A DNA stretch of 64,000 nucleotides from NCBI GenBank assembly GCA_006503535.1, contig QYRS01000007.1, forward strand, positions 1,860,001 to 1,924,000, written 5' to 3'. Made by a program: the position numbers and the translations under genes. Below, one piece after another: positions 59,329-64,000 of the stretch. Position 1 is the first letter of the stretch. Every line of letters begins with the position of its first letter. This DNA comes from Arthrinium phaeospermum (lineage: Eukaryota; Ascomycota; Sordariomycetes; Amphisphaeriales; Apiosporaceae). A model generated the notes under the pieces. The model searched no databases and was not told the DNA's origin. It was given only the letters and a program-made list of their open reading frames with translations.

Positions 59329-61882
59329 ACTTAGCGTCTTGGCGCTCCCATCCTGCCGGGGTCCTACACGCGACGCACTGTACTAGCAGATCTGCTCGTA
59401 TTATTTGCCCGTATCCCACTGGAAGTCTACGACGAGAATCTCGACAGATAGTAATGCTACGAACAAGCGAGAAAAGGCCTTGGTAGGTTTCATGGCGTCG
59501 TAAAACCTTATTAGGTCGTCCTGGAAATGCCCTCGTTCGAAAGATGCCATAATTACGGATTGTTTCGGTAGGTACGTTGACGAGGTTGGTAGATGCGCCT
59601 CGCAACTGGTTGCCCTTGCTAATATGCAACCAATCTCCACTGCAGCATCTCGTTCCCAGCATGTTCAATCCGGCGTGCCGGAATAGGAAACGGCCAAATT
59701 CCGATTACATGTCTACTTACGCAGGCATTGCCCGGGATGCGCTCGCGACGGCGGAGATGCCTTGTCGTCTTCGAATACGTCTTGGAACCCACCTACGAAC
59801 CACAACAGAACGGGTTGCGACTTGCTTGTCGCATATGCCATAATCTGTCTGTTCAAGTTCAGCTGATCTGATCTAAGAATGAGGCCTGTGGCCATTTGAC
59901 AAGATATCTTGAGGCTAAGCACACAGTATCAATATCCACGCGAGGGCATTGGCTGCAGCATTAATGCAGCTGCCTGGGGTTCAATTGGTAGCCTTGAATA
60001 GGTTCCTAGACATGTGCCGCCGCCTTGGTGCTTCGGACACTGCCCATGCCCGCACTGCCTCGGTGGCAGTATCTTACAACAGATGCGTTTGTGTACAGTA
60101 AGACCCGATTAATAATGCGCCTGTTCAGGTTCTGGTCGGTTCAGGGTCACGAATCACGATCACATTCTTCGATTACTTAGGACGTCTGCGTTACGTATGA
60201 TATGATGATGCCTCTTGCGCAAGGCAGCTACATTTTTTTCTTTACCAAGATGCGACAACTTTGTTTTTACCCCTGGTCGAATCGCAAAGCTTCATCCATG
60301 GCGGTAGTTTTCGGAATTGACTTTCTCAGCAAATCAGATATCCCAATTCCTCCCCGAACTTGAATCTCCATGCGCATGGAGCAGTTTGTGACTCATCCTC
60401 GCGCAGAACTACTGGGTGTGCGGCTGGGATGGATATCTTCCATGTTTCATACGGTATACCCCGTACCGCCAAGCCCAAACTTGATCCGCTGCTGATGCTT
60501 GGCGTTCGCCAATAGTAAACTGCAGACCAAAACACGCCTGCCTAAGCTTAGGCAAGGGATATTATCGTGTAAATAGCGCACGGCTCCTGAATTTTCAACA
60601 ACGCGGCGTTGCGAGTCCTGCAGTAGCCTACTGATAGAACTCCCCCCTACGTATCACTAATCGATTAATTCATTTCACCGAGTTTCTTCTGCTGCATATA
60701 GTCCTGCACTAGTGAAGGAGGCCGAGACAAATCAGGACACCCATTACCCGAGCTTTGCAAGTGGAAATCCATGGTGCATATCTGTAGGTGCAAGTAAAGT
60801 TCCTCCGTCTTACGCTGCCCCTCGGGCCTCGCGGCGTTCTACATACCTTGTCTTCTACATGGTTGCATCGCGCATGTATAGACTTTTGGGATGTGGATAG
60901 GTAGGCATGTATACACTGCATACCTGCGCAACCTCATGCACCCATTACCTATCTACACCACATCGGAGTTCAAAAAGTGATCCGCAGCTATCGCCTATTC
61001 CGATACTGAGGCCAAATATCGGGGTTACAGGTCGCTCGCCCGCGCCTCCCGGCCTCATTCTGAGGTCAGCTGCCGCTGCGCGGGATATATGCAAATGCCC
61101 CAATAGAGCAGGTCCTACCCCCTGTATAGTCAAATGGCTTAATGTCTGCGAGAAGCCGTCCCCAAGCCCGTCCAAAGCCCGCGGAAATTCCCAGCAATCC
61201 CAGTTGCCGGTGGCCGGGTAGTGTGGTGGAAGCGGCCAATGGCTTCCCTGCCGGGCAGAGGCTTACGTGAGCCTACGTATCTGGGCCCCGTAATCTCCGC
61301 GTGGACCCCTGTTACTTGTTACCTCGTGCTCAACTTTGCGACCCGGCAAGCGACCGCTGGAATACACCGTACTTCGTCCATTGTAGCACATTTCCTCCCG
61401 ATGGCATAAGCGGGATGAACGAATTATAATGATGTCAAAACTCTTTCTTTTTAAAGAGGCTTGACCGGTTTATTGTCGCAGGGGCTTGCCGGATCATCGC
61501 CGCGAGTCGGCGGGGCCCGGGAGAGCTGATCAACATTGATTTGCGACAAACGGTTGTTGGAGTCACAGTTATCTGCTGCATATCACAGCAAGGCCGCTGT
61601 CGTCGCATATACCCTCTTTGGAACCGAAAGCTGCCCGGGAAGGCTGCGAGCAAGAAATTCTCAGAACTACACTGCAGGTGGTTCTTCTCTCACTATTATA
61701 AGGTCGCAAGACCGAAGTCCCCAACTTGGTCGAGATGAGACTGTTTTCTCATTACCATGCTCGGGCGTTTTGTTCAGAGACCTGGGCCCAATTGTAAGGT
61801 TAGTAGTACGACCTAGGTATCGAGAATTATGATCTTTACGCCATCTTGAGAACAAACGAATATGCCAAATGAGAAACTCTGT

Positions 61883-62156
61883 TGCCAGTGTTGCCACTAT
61901 CTATGTTCCTAGCCTAGGTCCAAGGTGCAAATCAACGTTTCATTTCGTCGTATCCTACAAACCGTTCTCTATATTCAGCAGGATCTAGAAGATACTGGCT
62001 GCGAGAAATTACCAGATTTTTGCCAGTGTTGCCACTATCTATGTTCTAGCCTAGGTCCAAGGTGCAAATCAACGTTTCATTTCGTCGTATCCTACAAACC
62101 GTTCTCTATATTCAGCAGGATCTAGAAGATACTGCTGCGAGAAATTACCAGATTTT
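61883..62156. repeat. Tandem duplication, unit about 137 bp, two copies
   Basis: Copy 1 is 61883-62020 and copy 2 is 62021-62156. Each begins TGCCAGTGTTGCCACTATC and ends ACCAGATTTT. The copies differ only by two single-base losses in copy 2 (GTTCCTAG versus GTTCTAG; ACTGGCTG versus ACTGCTG). The near identity points to a recent event. Both copies can be translated as QINVSFRRILQTVLYIQQDLEDT, but no family is recognised. Confidence 0.92.
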
Positions 62157-62525
62157 CGCCATCGTCTCTGAAAACGCCATGACTCAATATCCTTCGACCT
62201 CAACTAGAGGCCAAGGACCGGAAACTCCTAAAAATCGAAGCAGAAAAACAGTATCGCAATGTAGGCCCAATTCGAGGGCAACGCCTTGAACGCCTTCTTA
62301 TGCCTTGTCGTCATCGTTGCAATGCTTGCGAATGGAGGCAAAACCCGCGATCGATGGCGGAGAAACATGCGGTTTGCCTCTGATAATGTACAATGGACGC
62401 TCATGTCTCCATCAAGAGAGACAAGGTTGAGGCGGTCCGACTACTCCTCCAACTCGTCAACGGAAAGGGATCGACAACCATGCCAGGTCATCAAAGATTG
62501 GTATCACCACGAGGTTTGCACTTGA

Positions 62526-63848
62526 CTAAGGGCTGAGGGGTCCTGTTGCCTTCTGCTTGCCCTTGTCTTTGGGGGTGGAGGCATTCTAATTAACACATTA
62601 GAGGGTGTCTCTGAAATTGAAGAATGGCACAGACTTACCTCAGGCGAAAGTGATCCAGAAATAGAAGACGCCGGGAGTGGCATGCGAGCCGTTGCTTGAA
62701 GTGGTGGGTGCGTTGGTCGACTCTGAAGTTGAAGCCTCAACCAGGTTACTATCCTGAATGACGACCTCCTTCGCAGCAATCCGTCGCATCAGACTCAGGA
62801 AGCTGGAGTTTCTGAACTTCTCCGATTCGTCTGAGGCGACCGAGTCGACCAACTGTTGAGCGACGTGCAAGCTCTGTCTCGCTTTGAGGGTTGTGGATTG
62901 GCTCAGGCTCAGGCTCATGTGCTCTGGCTTGAGCGGTATTCAAAACTTCAGCTGTATTGACTCTAGTCAGCAATAGATCCTTTGTTTTCTAGACATTGTA
63001 AACGTACCTCGGTCAAGCAGAGCGGTGTCGTGGTTTGAATTCATCCATTCTCCAGGGCTAGATCAAATTCTTCGTCGTTGATTTGTTGGTCCATCATTTG
63101 CTGCGCACGCAACTCCTTCTTCTCCTTTGTATCCATTGCAGGACCAGCAGGCGCCAAAGATCCGAAAGGCATCATAGGGCCCATCTGACCAAACCCGCCA
63201 TGGGGCATGGCATATGGACCCATCTGCATGGGGTTAGGAGGCATGAAGCTTGTATTACCCATGCCGGGCATCTGGTGTGCATGAGACATCTGCGGTTGGT
63301 GGGACTGATCGGCATTTCCAGGCTGTCCATGAAGATTCATATTCTGGAACTGGGAAGCCCAGTCTCCTTGCATGTTCTGCTGTGCCATAGCAGCAGGATG
63401 AGGGGGGTTCATGAACGCAGCATTCGGGGGCCCTCGCATTTGGGCCATGGACATGGGGTCAAGATTCGCGCCCGGCAAGGTCGGGAGTGCGCCAGAGTTG
63501 CCTTGGAAGTTGTTGAAGTGCTGATTGCCGGCATTGGCGAGGTGGGAAGCAGGCGATCGGAAGGACTGACGGAATAATGTCAGCGGCGAGGTTTTGACAG
63601 TTTGGAGGAAAAGATGAGAAGTGAGGTATTGGTAAGGACTAGGTGAACTGAGGGTTTTGCGATCATTTGAAATGGTCCCATAGAACTTGGCAGGTGTAGG
63701 ATGAGGAATGCGATAGACTCATGGTGTTACTTACCTCGCCGGGCTGGTTCGGGGCTTGGAAGCGATCCTGCTGGCGTGATCGATCCTGATCGAAGTGCTG
63801 AGCCAACCCTTTGGCGGCATTGGAAGGGCCGCAGAAGTTGTCTGCCAT
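62526..63848 (-). CDS. pex20: Peroxin 20 (PTS2 co-receptor), three frame breaks
   Basis: Pex20 escorts the PTS2 receptor Pex7 and its cargo to the peroxisome in filamentous fungi. Exons are 63848-63735, 63565-63008, 62951-62639 and 62585-62526. The N-terminus MADNFCGPSNA has the conserved cysteine needed for receptor recycling (Cys6). QQDRF follows, then a Met/Pro/Gln-rich region with the WASQF (WxxxF-type) motif. Further on are WMNSNHDTALLDR and the C-terminal Pex7-binding helix QQLVDSVASDESEKFRNSSFLSLMRRI. The last exon encodes NASTPKDKGKQKATG. Frames break near 63048 (...LALE then WMNSN; one A too few), near 62862 (ETELAR then AQQLVDS) and near 62672 (HATPG then SSISGSLSPE). Their sum restores a length divisible by three over all four exons, which supports the model. 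Confidence 0.82.
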
Positions 63849-64000
63849 GATGATTTGGAGATTTGTGTGATGTCGAGAGGTGGTAGGAAGGAAACGATGA
63901 TTGCTAGCTCGGCGCAAGTCTAGCTAGGCGCAAGTATTGCCAAGTGCCGCCTCGGAAGAGAAAAGGAGAAGGTGGATATGCTGTTGAGTTCGAGGCTGTG
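63849..64000. promoter_or_regulatory. PEX20 upstream region
   Basis: This is the start of the PEX20 promoter and 5' UTR, cut by the window end. Nothing specific can be identified. Confidence 0.4.

Larger units (their letters stand above)
58684..62525. other. CPC-1 leader and promoter, then 3-kb spacer
   Basis: The first ~650 bp hold the CPC-1 leader, uORF and palindromic site, with A-rich and G-rich tracts at 58975-59070. The rest up to 61880 shows no gene. A tandem duplication lies at 61883-62156, and a possible ankyrin-like remnant at 62396-62536. Confidence 0.4.

Noticed and set aside
59940..60000. GGGGTTCAATTGGT resembling a tRNA T-arm
   Set aside because: No acceptor stem, D-arm or anticodon arm can be drawn around it. 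No tRNA was supportable anywhere in the window.
62180..62186. TGACTCA motif
   Set aside because: It lies downstream of PEX20 and next to no gene start; a seven-base match is expected by chance in a window this size.

Overview
The window looks like nuclear DNA from a filamentous ascomycete. The grounds are short spliceosomal introns with GTAAGT-like donors, CTAAC-type branch sites and CAG/TAG acceptors, UTRs and multi-kilobase intergenic spacers, and a set of fungal genes (beta-tubulin, ERG27, HOM6, nitrite reductase, CPC-1, GCN20-type ABCF, PEX20). The beta-tubulin protein and its five-intron layout resemble Sordariomycetes, most likely Hypocreales; that placement is inference from memory of the family.

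Layout. 1-9.8 kb is gene-dense: an SLC49/FLVCR-like MFS transporter (+), ERG27-type 3-keto-sterol reductase (-), a small membrane protein (+), and homoserine dehydrogenase (-) divergent from a CCDC174-like protein (+). After a 4.2-kb spacer, 14-16.5 kb holds a single-pass membrane protein with a glycosylation-rich outer domain. Beta-tubulin (18.9-20.8 kb, +) converges on the four-exon NAD(P)H nitrite reductase (21.5-25.1 kb, -), whose upstream region carries three GATA motifs, a CCAAT box and a NirA/NIT4-type octamer. 26.8-27.3 kb carries a diverged eIF1/SUI1-domain gene (-). 32.2-39.6 kb holds an STK32/YANK-like kinase (+), a low-complexity Ser/Gly-rich protein (+) and a BCS1-type AAA ATPase (-). 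42.3-45.9 kb holds a large Ser-rich protein (-). After 6.9 kb without a recognisable gene come a GCN20-like ABCF gene (+), the bZIP regulator CPC-1/GCN4 (-) and the peroxin PEX20 (-).

Functional threads. Three genes belong to amino-acid and nitrogen supply: HOM6 (Thr/Met branch), nitrite reductase, and CPC-1, which in Neurospora is the general amino-acid control activator. A GCN20-type protein acts upstream of GCN4/CPC-1 in yeast, and the two lie about 2.3 kb apart here; linkage may be coincidence.

The most unusual feature is a set of reading-frame breaks inside otherwise well-conserved genes. There is one each in CCDC174, nitrite reductase and the large Ser-rich gene, about five in CPC-1, three in PEX20 and about twelve in GCN20. 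Many are one-base losses in short homopolymers, with correct protein resuming at once in another frame. That pattern favours consensus-sequence errors in the last 12 kb over gene decay, but the sequence alone cannot settle it. Genuinely biological points of interest are the SUI1-like gene, the CPC-1 promoter palindrome and minimal uORF, the nitrate-control promoter, the DFN kinase, and a recent 137-bp tandem duplication.
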